From: Chthonobacter rhizosphaerae
Lineage (GTDB): Bacteria > Pseudomonadota > Alphaproteobacteria > Rhizobiales > Pleomorphomonadaceae
Direction: 5' to 3'
Length of the DNA stretch: 64,000 nt
NCBI RefSeq assembly: GCF_013839525.1
Contig: NZ_JACDIS010000007.1
Location: forward strand, 1-64,000
Position numbers and translations under genes: made by a program. Under the pieces are notes generated by a model. It did no database searches. It was not told the DNA's origin and was given only the letters and a program-made list of their open reading frames with translations. Positions 8,228 to 16,797 of the stretch are shown in pieces. Numbering within the stretch: the first letter of the stretch is position 1; every line of letters starts with the position of its first letter.

Positions 8228-9285
8228 TAAGCGTCGCCCAGATGAGCTAAGGCCGAAGCGACAAATTCCTGCGCGTCCTGCAAGCGCCACCCTTGATGAG
8301 AGCCAAACAAAAGTTTCACGTCGTTTATTTCGAGCAACCGGAAGGTATGTGCCTCCCCATTAATCAGATAAGCGATGCGCTCGAGCACCCGTTTGACGCG
8401 CCCGTAGCGGTCATCATCTTCGACGTTGAAAAAACCGTCCTCGACGGAATGGACCAGGCACTCGATCAGGAACGATGGCACTCGCTTATCGGTGGCTTCG
8501 TAGGCCATCATGTCCGACTGCATACGCTTGATGATGCGAACGACGCGCTTGAACTGCAGACCGGTGCGCTGGCGCTTGGACCGGCCGTTGGCGATGTGGA
8601 GATCGGGAAAATTGAAGGTCCAGTCCGCCGGTGGGTTTAACAGACCAACGCCCTCGGTTGTAATGTATGGTTGCATCAACGAAAAGCCCCGGCGTATGAA
8701 GTGGAGGGTGAAGGCGGGAACCACGTCTACTTCCGCCCTGCTGCCCTCAAGGCCATTAACGCGGATCGCTCTTTTGCCGGTGTCGTCAACAGCCGCCCGT
8801 CCGAATGACCCAACCAAGTCGGTTACGATGTGCTTCCTCATTTCGGCAAGAATGGATTGGAACGGGCGTCCCGTGTCGTAGTAGGCCATTGCGTTGTATG
8901 CCAAGTCGGTGTTGACACCATCGCCGTACCTGATCACCAGACTGGGATGCTGGACGCGGAGGTCGATGTCGCTTTCGCCTCGAGTGTTAGTGCGATTCGT
9001 GAAGCTGCCCTGTTGCGCAAGCCGACAGCCTTCGCGGTTGAGCCACTCGTTATTTGCTAGTGCCTCCTGGACCATATTGCGGGCGCGCTCGATCCGTTTC
9101 GTCTCGGTCGTGCTCTCGGGGCGCTCCCAATGTCTGAATCGCTCGTTCCACGACCCACGCCGCCTGATCGACTCAACGAGCTCCGTCGACGGCGTTGGCG
9201 GAACGCCGGGCACGGTATTGATGGAAGTGCCGAAAAGGCCGGAAAGCGGAACCTGGGGCGGTTTCCGCCCTCCTTGAGTAGACAT
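8227..9285 (-). CDS. CBASS cyclic nucleotide synthase (CD-NTase, SMODS domain)
   Basis: 352 aa. It has a nucleotidyltransferase core with G93-S94 in QGSFTNRTNTRGESDIDL, metal-binding D106 and D108, and the third acidic residue D187 in AEVDVVP. This is the arrangement of bacterial cGAS/DncV-like enzymes, which make cyclic di- or trinucleotides on phage infection. The helical C-terminal lobe includes FKRVVRIIKRMQ and SFLIECLVHS. ATG 9285 is chosen because GAGG lies 9 nt upstream; a TTG 6 nt further out is less likely. It is followed without a gap by the Cap15 effector. No Cap2/Cap3 ancillary genes are present, so this is a two-gene type I CBASS. The nucleotide product cannot be predicted from sequence. 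Confidence 0.9.
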   Translation of the reverse strand: MSTQGGRKPPQVPLSGLFGTSINTVPGVPPTPSTELVESIRRRGSWNERFRHWERPESTTETKRIERARNMVQEALANNEWLNREGCRLAQQGSFTNRTNTRGESDIDLRVQHPSLVIRYGDGVNTDLAYNAMAYYDTGRPFQSILAEMRKHIVTDLVGSFGRAAVDDTGKRAIRVNGLEGSRAEVDVVPAFTLHFIRRGFSLMQPYITTEGVGLLNPPADWTFNFPDLHIANGRSKRQRTGLQFKRVVRIIKRMQSDMMAYEATDKRVPSFLIECLVHSVEDGFFNVEDDDRYGRVKRVLERIAYLINGEAHTFRLLEINDVKLLFGSHQGWRLQDAQEFVASALAHLGDA

Positions 9286-9379
9286 CAGCAAGCGCCTCGA
9301 TTGAGTGGTGTCCAGTGGAATGTAATAGCGACAAAGTGGCGCACAAGGGCAACTTGCTGTCAGAAGTGGTCCTCCACAG

Positions 9380-9412
9380 AAAAACGCCCGCCGGTCAAAC
9401 GACCAGCGGGCG
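9380..9412 (-). terminator. Rho-independent terminator of the wzc-like gene
   Basis: Read on the minus strand, a GC-rich hairpin forms from CGCCCGC (9406-9412) and GCGGGCG (9385-9391), extended by an inner GGTC/GACC pair around a 4-base loop. It is followed by five T (9384-9380). It lies 72 nt past the stop of the Wzc-like gene and ahead of the CBASS promoter region, so it also insulates the CBASS genes from the exopolysaccharide transcript. Confidence 0.85.
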
Positions 9413-9483
9413 CTCCATTCGTCTCACTCTCTTAAATATCGGCTGCGTAGGCGGGTCTTGTCTCTTTCGTGTCCGGCGGGCCT

Positions 9484-11718
9484 TCAGGCGGCGGCGTGGA
9501 GGGTGGCGTCGGACAGGGGGATGATCGACACCGGCGCGATGCCGCCTTCGACCATCAGGTCGTGGATCCGGAGGACGTCCGGATCGGTCGCGTCGCCGAC
9601 CAGGATGGTGTGGTCGGCGGTGGCGATGAGGGAGAACCAGAGGGGATCCGGCTCGATGAGGCCGAGGTCGAGGACGACCACGTCGTAGGTGTGGGCGAGC
9701 GCCGTCAGCACGGTGTCGATCTCCTCGCCGGCGAGCTCCTCCGGGTGGAGCGGGCGGGTGCCGACGCCGATCTCGTGGGCGCGGGTGAGCGGGTTGCGGC
9801 GGATGATGTCGTCGAACGCGGACGCGCCGGTGATGAGGTCGGACAGGCCGGGGCCGTCGGCGCCGGCGTGGCCGGGCACGGTGTCGACCACCACCACGCG
9901 GGCGCCCTCGGCGGTAGCGAGGCGGGCGAAGTCGGCGACCACGCGCTCCACGGCGTCGGCGCTGGTGGCGCCGGTGACGACCACGCGGCTGGTGCCCTCG
10001 CTGACGAGCACGGTGTGGAGGTCGGCGGCGTCCGGACCGGCGGGTTCGTGGGACCGGGCCCGGTGGGGCGCGCGGGCGGCGGCGGCGCGGCCGACGGCGG
10101 CGCGAAAGCGCATGACGCGCGGGTCGTCGGTGGGCTCCAGGTCGGCGGCGGAGATGACGAGCGGGTCGGGCACCACCTCCGGCACCTCGACGGGGTGGAA
10201 GGCGGGCGCGGTCTCCGGCGCATGGGCGCCGGGCTCGCGGGAGGCGGCCTCGAGGTCGCGGATGGCCTCGGCGGCCGCCTCGCGGGAGATCGGGCCGCCC
10301 ACGTTGACCGGGATGCGGCGGAGCGCGCGGCCGCCGAGGAACTCGCCGGTGACGATCCACGCGATGGCGAGGAGGAAGCCGGCGACCGTCGCCATCAGGG
10401 TGAGCGGGCCGACCTTCGGGAAGGTGGGCTCGGCCGGCATGGAGGCGCGGGAGATGACCCGCGCGTCCGCCGGCAGCACGGCCGCGCCCTGGCGGGCCAC
10501 CGCCTCGCGGTAGCGCACCAGGAGGCCGGAGAGAAGGTCGCGCTGGGAGGCGGCCTCGCGCTCCAGGGCGCGGAGCTGGACCTCGCTCTCGGCGTCGACG
10601 GCGGAGGCGCCCTTGAGGGCGTCGAGCTCGGTGGTGAGGGAGGCGACGCGGGCGTCGGCGATGCGCGCGTCGTTCTGCAGGGACGCGAGGACGCGGCGGG
10701 CCTCGGCGGTCTGCTGGACGGTGATGTCGGCGATCTGCGACTGGACGGCGCGCACCTGCGGGTGGCCGGGCAGCAGGGTGACGGACAGTTCCGACAGGCG
10801 GTTGCGGAGCGCGATCTCGCGGGCGCGGAGCGAGCGGTAGGTGTCGCTGTCGAGGACGTCGGCGGCGTTGTCCAGGCTGGACTGGCGATCGAGGAGGCTC
10901 TTCAGCTGGCGGGCGCGGCTGTCGGCCTCCGCCTTGGCGGCGCGGGCGGCCGACAGGCTGTTGGTGAGGTCGGTGATCTGCTGGCGGGTGAGCGTGGCGT
11001 TGTTCTCGCCGACGAACAGGTCCTTGCCGGTGCGGTAGGCCTCGATGCCCTCCTCCGCCTCGCGGACCTTGACGCGCAGCCGCTCGATCTCCTCGCCGAG
11101 CCAGCGGGTCTGGTCCTCGCTGGTGCGCCGCTTGGCCTCGCCCTGGAGCGCCATGTACTCCTCGGCGATGGAGTTGGCGACGTCGGCGGCGAGCGCCCGG
11201 TCCTCCGACGCGAAGCGGATGACGAGCACGCGCGAGCCGTCCACCTGGTAGACCTCGGTGTGCTCCATGAAGGCGTCGAGGACGCGCTCCTCCGGGGACA
11301 CGCGCATCGGGTCGCTGCCGAGGCCGACGGCGACGAGCGCCCGGGAGACGAGCGACGGGCGGGTGCCGTCGAACTCGTCGCGCTCGGCGAGCCGGTGCTT
11401 CTCGGCGACCCGGCGGACGAGATCGCGGGAGGTGAGGAGCTGGACCTGGCTCGCCACCGTCTCCTTGTCGATGACCGCCTTGTCGGGGACGGCGGAGCCG
11501 TCGCGGCGCAGGTCGACCTCGCGGTTCTCCACGAGGATCTTGGTCTCGGCGCGATAGCTCGGCGGCGTGACGGAGAGGGTCGCGAAGGTGCCGAGGCCGA
11601 ACACGGCCGTGGTGAGCGCCACCATCAGGCGGCGACGCCAGACGGCCTTGAGGACCCCGGGAAGATCCAGGGCCACGTCGTCCTCGAACTCAGGCCGTCC
11701 GTCCGTCGAACCGATCAT
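9484..11718 (-). CDS. Wzc/GumC-like exopolysaccharide chain-length protein with degenerate kinase domain
   Basis: 744 aa. An N-terminal Wzz domain has a TM helix near residues 30-50. A long periplasmic coiled-coil region (GNVR-like, about 180-420) follows. A proline-rich P-A-E-P-T-F-P-K-V-G-P motif then runs into the second TM segment near 440-465. The cytoplasmic C-terminal domain resembles the BY-kinase fold, but the Walker A site is VVTGATSADA with no Gly-Lys-Ser/Thr, the A' motif is VVVVDTVPG and there is no C-terminal tyrosine cluster. It should control polymer length and export with the divergent Wza-like protein, probably without kinase activity. ATG 11718 is supported by GAGG 8 nt upstream; the longer frame to 11868 is unlikely. 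Confidence 0.85.
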   Translation of the reverse strand: MIGSTDGRPEFEDDVALDLPGVLKAVWRRRLMVALTTAVFGLGTFATLSVTPPSYRAETKILVENREVDLRRDGSAVPDKAVIDKETVASQVQLLTSRDLVRRVAEKHRLAERDEFDGTRPSLVSRALVAVGLGSDPMRVSPEERVLDAFMEHTEVYQVDGSRVLVIRFASEDRALAADVANSIAEEYMALQGEAKRRTSEDQTRWLGEEIERLRVKVREAEEGIEAYRTGKDLFVGENNATLTRQQITDLTNSLSAARAAKAEADSRARQLKSLLDRQSSLDNAADVLDSDTYRSLRAREIALRNRLSELSVTLLPGHPQVRAVQSQIADITVQQTAEARRVLASLQNDARIADARVASLTTELDALKGASAVDAESEVQLRALEREAASQRDLLSGLLVRYREAVARQGAAVLPADARVISRASMPAEPTFPKVGPLTLMATVAGFLLAIAWIVTGEFLGGRALRRIPVNVGGPISREAAAEAIRDLEAASREPGAHAPETAPAFHPVEVPEVVPDPLVISAADLEPTDDPRVMRFRAAVGRAAAARAPHRARSHEPAGPDAADLHTVLVSEGTSRVVVTGATSADAVERVVADFARLATAEGARVVVVDTVPGHAGADGPGLSDLITGASAFDDIIRRNPLTRAHEIGVGTRPLHPEELAGEEIDTVLTALAHTYDVVVLDLGLIEPDPLWFSLIATADHTILVGDATDPDVLRIHDLMVEGGIAPVSIIPLSDATLHAAA

Positions 11719-11912
11719 CACACATGCCTCGGGTACGCTGAGTGAGGCGAGTGTCGGCCGACATGGTTTCCATTCTGTTAAGACCATCCGTCGGATTGGG
11801 GTGACCGGCTTAACGAAGCTTGACGGACGGACCCCCGCGGGCGGGCCGGTTTCCGCTTCGTTAACCATGTCCGCCTAGGGTGCCGAAAACATTCCGACGG
11901 GTGAACGGCCTC

Positions 11913-12470
11913 ATGCATCGGCGCACCTTCCTGACCCTGATGGCCGCCTCGCTGGCGGGCTGCCGCTCGTCCGAGCCGCTGCCCGGGCCGGTGCTGGTGA
12001 GCGCGCTGACGGAGCCCTACCGGCTGGACAGCGGCGACCGGCTGCGCATCACCGTGTTCGAGCAGCCGTCGCTGACGAACACCTACGCGGTCGACCAGGC
12101 GGGCCACGTGACGCTGCCGCTGATCGGCCCGGTGGGGGCGCGCGGCCGCACCACGCAGGAGCTGGGCGGCGCGATCGCCGGCGCCCTCAAGAAGGGCTTC
12201 CTGCGCGACCCGGACGTCTCGGTGGAGGTGGACACCTACCGGCCGTTCTTCATCATGGGCGAGGTGCGGGCGCCGGGGCAGTACGTGTACGTGACCGGCC
12301 TCACCGTGCAGACGGCCGTCGCCATCGCGGGCGGCTTCACGCCGCGCGCTTCGGAGGACGTGGTGGAGATCACCCGGCAGATGAACGGCAAGGTGATGAC
12401 CGGCCTCGTGCCGCTCTCCGCCGCCGTCCGCCCCGGCGACGTGCTGCGCGTGCGCCAGCGCCTGATCTGA
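11913..12470 (+). CDS. Polysaccharide export lipoprotein (Wza/GumB type)
   Basis: About 185 aa from ATG 11913. A signal sequence (MHRRTFLTLMAASLAGC) ends in a lipobox with the acylated Cys at residue 17. The Poly_export domain follows (YRLDSGDRLRITVFEQPSLTNTY, then GHVTLPLIGPV), then a SLBB-like part (FIMGEVRAPGQYVYVTGLTVQTAVAIAGGF). It should form the outer-membrane export channel partner of the divergent Wzc-like protein. The twin Arg before the hydrophobic core could route it through Tat. A GTG at 11880 is an alternative start but would put an unusual leader before the signal. The intergenic region 11719-11912 must hold promoters for both directions. Confidence 0.86.
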   Translation: MHRRTFLTLMAASLAGCRSSEPLPGPVLVSALTEPYRLDSGDRLRITVFEQPSLTNTYAVDQAGHVTLPLIGPVGARGRTTQELGGAIAGALKKGFLRDPDVSVEVDTYRPFFIMGEVRAPGQYVYVTGLTVQTAVAIAGGFTPRASEDVVEITRQMNGKVMTGLVPLSAAVRPGDVLRVRQRLI

Positions 12471-12630
12471 TGGTTTTCGACGGGCGAGAGTCTCTAATAT
12501 TGAAGTTCATATGTTTGTAAGCCTAGCGCGAAAAAGCCAACGGATTTAACCGCTTGGCTCCATGTGCGGAGGCAATGTGCGGGCAGATCAGCTCCCGATC
12601 GAAGCGGGAGCGCGATGGAATGCGCCGCTC
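12471..12630 (+). promoter_or_regulatory. AT-rich leader with hairpin before the glycosyltransferase gene
   Basis: After the wza-like gene the composition turns AT-rich (TCTCTAATATTGAAGTTCAT near 12491-12510), suggesting a promoter. A hairpin follows: AGCCAA-CGG at 12535-12543 pairs with CCG-(C)-TTGGCT at 12550-12559 around ATTTAA. On the minus strand the hairpin is followed by a T run, so it could stop antisense transcription; on the plus strand it would sit in the leader RNA. Confidence 0.35.
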
Positions 12631-13914
12631 ATGCCCGGACCCAAGCCTCTCCGCATCATTCACTGCGTCCGCTCCCCGGTGGGCGGCATCTTCCGCCACA
12701 TCGTGGACCTCGCCACCGCCCAGGAGGCGGCGGGCCACCAGGTGGGGATCATCTGCGACAGCGTCACCGGAGGAGCGTTCGAGGCCGGCGTGATCGCCGA
12801 CCTCGCGCCGCGCCTGACGTTCGGCGTGCGGCGCTTCCCGATGGAGCGGCGCGTCTCGGCCGACGACGTGCGGGCGACGATCCGGCTGCTGTCGCATCTG
12901 CGCGGGCTGGAGCTGGACGTGCTGCACGGGCACGGCGCGAAGGGCGGCGCCTACGCGCGGCTGATCGGGACGGCGCTGCGCTTCTTCGGGCGACGCGTGC
13001 TCCGGGTCTACTGCCCCCACGGCGGCAGCCTGCACTTCGACGCCGGCACCCGGGAGGGCCGCGCCTACTTCACCCTGGAGCGCATGCTGGAGAACGTGAC
13101 CGACGGGTTCGTGTTCGTGTCCGGCTACGAGGAGACCAGCTACCGCGACAAGGTGAGCTGGCCGGAGCGGCCGGTCCGGCGCGTGCTGAACGGGCTGAAG
13201 CCGGAGGAATACGAGCCGGTGACGGCCGTGGAGGGGGCGGCGGACCTCCTCTACATGGGCGTGATGCGCGACCTGAAGGGGCCGCAGGTTCTCATCGAGA
13301 GCCTGAAGATCCTCGCCGAGGACTATGACCTCACGCCGACCGTGCGCTTCCTCGGCGACGGGCCGGACCGGCCCGCCTACGAGCGGACGGTGCGGGATCT
13401 CGGCTTCGACAACCGGGTGACCTTCAAGGACCCGCTGCCGACGCGGCAGGCGCTCGCGGAGGGCCGCGTGCTGGTGGTGCCGAGCCTCGCGGAGTCCATG
13501 CCCTATGTGGTGCTGGAGGCGATCGCCGCCCGGATCCCGCTGATCGCCACCCGGGTGGGCGGCATCCCGGAGATCTTCGGCGACCGGTCCGGCGCCCTGG
13601 TGCAGCCGGGCGACGCCCCTGCCCTCGCGGCCGCGATCAGTCGCACGCTCTGGAACGAGACGGCGGCCCGGGACGAGGCGGCCGCGTTCGGCCGCGACCT
13701 CGCCGGGCGCTTCTCGCTGGAGCGGATGTCGGCGGACATCGAGGACTTCTACACCGAGCTGGCGGACGCCCGCCGCCGGTCGACCGCCGGCGAACCGGCA
13801 ACCGGCGGCGCGCTGATCGGCGGCGCGGCCGCTTCCGGCGGACAGGCGCTGCCGGGCGGGGTGTCGATTCCCGGCGGGGCGGGACGCCCGTTCGCCAGCC
13901 CAGGGCAATCTTGA
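12631..13914 (+). CDS. Glycosyltransferase family 4 (GT-B fold)
   Basis: About 427 aa from ATG 12631, where the GT4 N-domain begins (RIIHCVRSPVGGIFRHIVDLA). HGHGAKGGAYARLIG follows in the acceptor domain. The C-domain holds ADLLYMGVMRDLKGPQVLIES, VRFLGDGPDRPAYE and the nucleotide-sugar binding signature VVPSLAESMPYVVLEAIAARIPLIATRVGGIPE, with the E-x7-E glutamates. It probably adds a sugar to the lipid-linked exopolysaccharide repeat. The last 40 residues are a Gly/Ala-rich tail not expected in the fold. In-frame upstream starts (ATG 12562; GTG 12577 with GGAGG) are possible. It is followed immediately by the initiating transferase. Confidence 0.88.
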   Translation: MPGPKPLRIIHCVRSPVGGIFRHIVDLATAQEAAGHQVGIICDSVTGGAFEAGVIADLAPRLTFGVRRFPMERRVSADDVRATIRLLSHLRGLELDVLHGHGAKGGAYARLIGTALRFFGRRVLRVYCPHGGSLHFDAGTREGRAYFTLERMLENVTDGFVFVSGYEETSYRDKVSWPERPVRRVLNGLKPEEYEPVTAVEGAADLLYMGVMRDLKGPQVLIESLKILAEDYDLTPTVRFLGDGPDRPAYERTVRDLGFDNRVTFKDPLPTRQALAEGRVLVVPSLAESMPYVVLEAIAARIPLIATRVGGIPEIFGDRSGALVQPGDAPALAAAISRTLWNETAARDEAAAFGRDLAGRFSLERMSADIEDFYTELADARRRSTAGEPATGGALIGGAAASGGQALPGGVSIPGGAGRPFASPGQS

Positions 13915-13946
13915 TCGTCGATCGTGAACGGATCGGCCTCCTCGGA

Positions 13947-15461
13947 ATGCGAGACCAGATGACAAGCCTGTCCCACCACGCCCACCTCGACGCCGCCGGG
14001 GCGGTCCCGTCCGAACCTTCGGAGCGCACGGCCCGCGAGCTTGCCAGGACCCGGGCGGCGGAAACCCGCGAGCGGATGATCCCGCACCCGGTGGTCACCG
14101 GCGTCGCGGTCGCCGCCGAGGCGATGGCGCTGCTCGCCGCCACCCTGGCGGTCTCCGGCGGCGCAGGCCTCGACCTCGGCCTCTGGCGCGTGCCGGTGGT
14201 GACGGTCGTGGCGCTGGTGGCCGTGCTGGCGAGCCGGATCGCGGGCGGCTACGAACTGGCCGTGCTGCGCCGGCCGGTGGTGCGCCTCGCCCGGGCGTTG
14301 GCGGCCTGGACGATCGCGTTCGCGGCGGTGCTGCTGGTGCTGCTCGGCACCGGATCGGAGGCCCACGGGGGCTTCGCGGTGTGGTTCCTGACGGGCGCGG
14401 CGACGCTCGGCGCGAGCACGCTGACGGTCTCGGCCGCCATCCACCAGCTGACGGCGGAAGGCCGGCTGCAGCGGCGGACGGTGCTGGTGGGCGGCGGCCC
14501 GAACGCGGAGGCGCTGATCGAGGCGCTGGAGCGCACCGCCGCCAACGAGGTGTCCATCCTCGGCATCTTCGACGACCGGGCGGACGACCGGAGCCCGGAG
14601 AGCCAGGCGGGCCATCCGAAGCTCGGCACCCTGGACGACCTCGTGGAGTTCGCCCGCACGGCGACGGTGGACCTGGTGATCGTGTCGATCCCGATGACGG
14701 CGGAGACGCGCCTCCTCCAGATGCTGAAGAAGCTCTGGGTGCTGCCGGTGGACATCCGCCTGAGCGCCCACGCCAACCGCCTGCGGCTTCGGCCGCGCAG
14801 CTATTCCTACATCGGCGGCGTGCCGCTCCTCGACGTGTTCGACAAGCCGATCAGCGGCTGGGACAGCATCGTGAAGCGGGTGTTCGACGTGACGATCGCG
14901 AGCCTCGCCATCGTGGCGCTGTCGCCGGTGTTCCTGGCGGTGGCGGCGGCGGTGAAGTGGGACTCGCGCGGCCCGGTGCTGTTCCGCCAGAAGCGCTACG
15001 GCTTCAACAACGAGGTGGTCTCGGTGTGGAAGTTCCGCTCCATGTTCGCCGACATGGCGGACCCGGCCGCCAAGAAGGTGGTGACCCGGGACGACCCGCG
15101 GGTGACGCGCGTGGGCCGGATCATCCGCAAGACCTCGCTCGACGAGCTGCCGCAGCTCTTCAACGTGCTGCGGGGCGACCTGTCGCTGGTGGGGCCGCGG
15201 CCCCACGCGGTGAACGCCCACACCCACGACCAGCTCTGGGAGGAGGTGGTGGACGGCTATTTCGCCCGCCACCGGGTGAAGCCCGGCGTGACCGGCTGGG
15301 CGCAGGTGAACGGCCTGCGCGGCGAGATCGACGCCCCGGAGAAGATCCGCGCCCGCGTGGACTACGACCTCCACTACATCGAGAACTGGTCGGTGCTGTT
15401 CGATCTCTACATCCTGGCGCTGACGCCGATCCGCATCTTCAACCAGGACAACGCCTACTGA
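13947..15461 (+). CDS. Undecaprenyl-phosphate sugar phosphotransferase (WcaJ/ExoY-like initiating enzyme)
   Basis: About 504 aa. The N-terminal half has several TM helices plus a nucleotide-binding-like domain (VLVGGGPNAEALIEAL). The C-terminal bacterial sugar transferase domain contains KRVFDVTIASLAIVALSP (membrane re-entrant helix), GPVLFRQKRYG, VWKFRSM, KTSLDELPQLFNVLRGDLSLVGPRP and PGVTGWAQVNG. It transfers hexose-1-phosphate to undecaprenyl phosphate, starting the polysaccharide repeat. The start is uncertain: a TTG at 13911 would overlap the preceding stop as TTGA, and ATG 13947 or 13959 are alternatives. It belongs to the exopolysaccharide cluster. Confidence 0.9.
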   Translation: MRDQMTSLSHHAHLDAAGAVPSEPSERTARELARTRAAETRERMIPHPVVTGVAVAAEAMALLAATLAVSGGAGLDLGLWRVPVVTVVALVAVLASRIAGGYELAVLRRPVVRLARALAAWTIAFAAVLLVLLGTGSEAHGGFAVWFLTGAATLGASTLTVSAAIHQLTAEGRLQRRTVLVGGGPNAEALIEALERTAANEVSILGIFDDRADDRSPESQAGHPKLGTLDDLVEFARTATVDLVIVSIPMTAETRLLQMLKKLWVLPVDIRLSAHANRLRLRPRSYSYIGGVPLLDVFDKPISGWDSIVKRVFDVTIASLAIVALSPVFLAVAAAVKWDSRGPVLFRQKRYGFNNEVVSVWKFRSMFADMADPAAKKVVTRDDPRVTRVGRIIRKTSLDELPQLFNVLRGDLSLVGPRPHAVNAHTHDQLWEEVVDGYFARHRVKPGVTGWAQVNGLRGEIDAPEKIRARVDYDLHYIENWSVLFDLYILALTPIRIFNQDNAY

Positions 15462-15524
15462 CGGGCCACCATACCGGGCCCGCGGGCCGGGTGATCCAGC
15501 GACGGCGGAGAGGGACGCATACGC

Positions 15525-16772
15525 ATGTCGGCGATCGCTTCGTCCGCCCCGTCCGCCTACGGGCTCGTGTCGGTGAAGGCTCTGAGGGACGGCGGGCTGT
15601 GGTTCGCGGTCTTCCTCGGCGGGTTCGTGATCGTGGAGCCGGCGCCCTACGAACTGGCGCTGGCGCTGCTGATCCCGCTCTATTTCCTCGGCGGGCTGAA
15701 GCTGCGCGGGGCGTTCGCGCCGCTTCTCGCGCTCGTCCTCGTCTACAATGCCGGCGGCTTCCTGTCGGTGACCCAGATCCGGCCGGAGAAGTTCTCCGAC
15801 GGCCTGCTCTACATGGCGGTGAGCCTGTTCCTGGGGCTGACGTCCGTCTGGTTCGCGGCCCTCGTGGCGGAGGATTGGCGCCGGATCCGGGTGATCGAGC
15901 GGACCTATGTGGGAACGGCCGTGCTGGTGTCGGCGATCGGCATCCTGGGCTATTTCCGCCTGCTGCCCGGATCGGACCAGTTCCTGCTCTACGGCCGCGC
16001 CAAGGCGACCTTTCAGGACCCGAACGTGTTCGGGCCCTTCCTGCTCCTGCCCGCCCTCATCCTCGCGCGGCGGATCATGACGGCGCCGCTCGCGCGCAAC
16101 CTAGGCGCCCTCGCGATGCTCGCCGTGCTGGCGATCGGGATCTTCCTCAGCTTCTCGCGGGCCGCCTGGGCGATGCTGGCGTTCGGCCTGCCGCTCCTCG
16201 CCGCCGTCGTGTCGGCCACCGCCACGACCAACCGGGCGCGGCTGCGGCTGATCGGGCTCGGCGCGGCGGGGATCGCGGCGGCGGCGGTTCTCGTCGCGGT
16301 GGCGATGTCGATCCCGGCGGTGTCGGACCTCCTCGTCCAGCGCGCCAAGCTGGTGCAGGACTATGACGCCAAGACCGGCGCGGAACTCGGCCGGTTCGCC
16401 CGCCACTGGGTGGGGTTCGCCCTTTCGGCGGAGCATCCGCTCGGGATCGGTCCGTACGAGTTTCCGCTCGCCTTCGTGGAGGCGACCCACAACACCTACC
16501 TGAAGAGCATCCTGGAATACGGCTGGCTCGGCTTCTCGGCCTATGTGACGCTGGTGGCCATGACGCTCGTCAAGGGCCTGCCGCTGGCCTTCCAGCCGCG
16601 GCCGTGGCAACCGTTCGCCCAGTGCGTGCTGGTCTCATTCGTGCTGCATCTCCTGGTCGGCTGGATCATCGACACCGACCACTGGCGGCACATGTATCTG
16701 GCCTTCGGGCTGATCTGGGGGCTGGTGGCGGTGGAGCGGTACCACCGGGCCGGGCGGTTCCCCACCCGCTGA
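15525..16772 (+). CDS. O-antigen ligase / polysaccharide polymerase family protein (Wzy/WaaL)
   Basis: 415 aa, with about ten to twelve hydrophobic helices. A large loop includes RAKATFQDPNVFGPFLLLPAL and the Wzy_C-type periplasmic segment (AKTGAELGRFARHWVGFAL, then HPLGIGPYEF and EATHNTYLKSILEYGWLG). The conserved HN-x-Y-L-x3-L-E-x-G motif is the hallmark of O-antigen ligase/polymerase proteins. It probably polymerises the exopolysaccharide repeats made by the preceding genes. It follows the transferase by 63 nt on the same strand. No flippase (Wzx) is in the window, so the pathway is incomplete here. Confidence 0.86.
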   Translation: MSAIASSAPSAYGLVSVKALRDGGLWFAVFLGGFVIVEPAPYELALALLIPLYFLGGLKLRGAFAPLLALVLVYNAGGFLSVTQIRPEKFSDGLLYMAVSLFLGLTSVWFAALVAEDWRRIRVIERTYVGTAVLVSAIGILGYFRLLPGSDQFLLYGRAKATFQDPNVFGPFLLLPALILARRIMTAPLARNLGALAMLAVLAIGIFLSFSRAAWAMLAFGLPLLAAVVSATATTNRARLRLIGLGAAGIAAAAVLVAVAMSIPAVSDLLVQRAKLVQDYDAKTGAELGRFARHWVGFALSAEHPLGIGPYEFPLAFVEATHNTYLKSILEYGWLGFSAYVTLVAMTLVKGLPLAFQPRPWQPFAQCVLVSFVLHLLVGWIIDTDHWRHMYLAFGLIWGLVAVERYHRAGRFPTR

Positions 16773-16797
16773 GGCGGGCGGGGACGCGGGCGTGGGT

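Noticed and set aside
7361-9484. Prophage or transposon carrying the CBASS genes
   Set aside because: No phage structural, integrase or transposase genes and no terminal repeats are seen; only composition suggests transfer.
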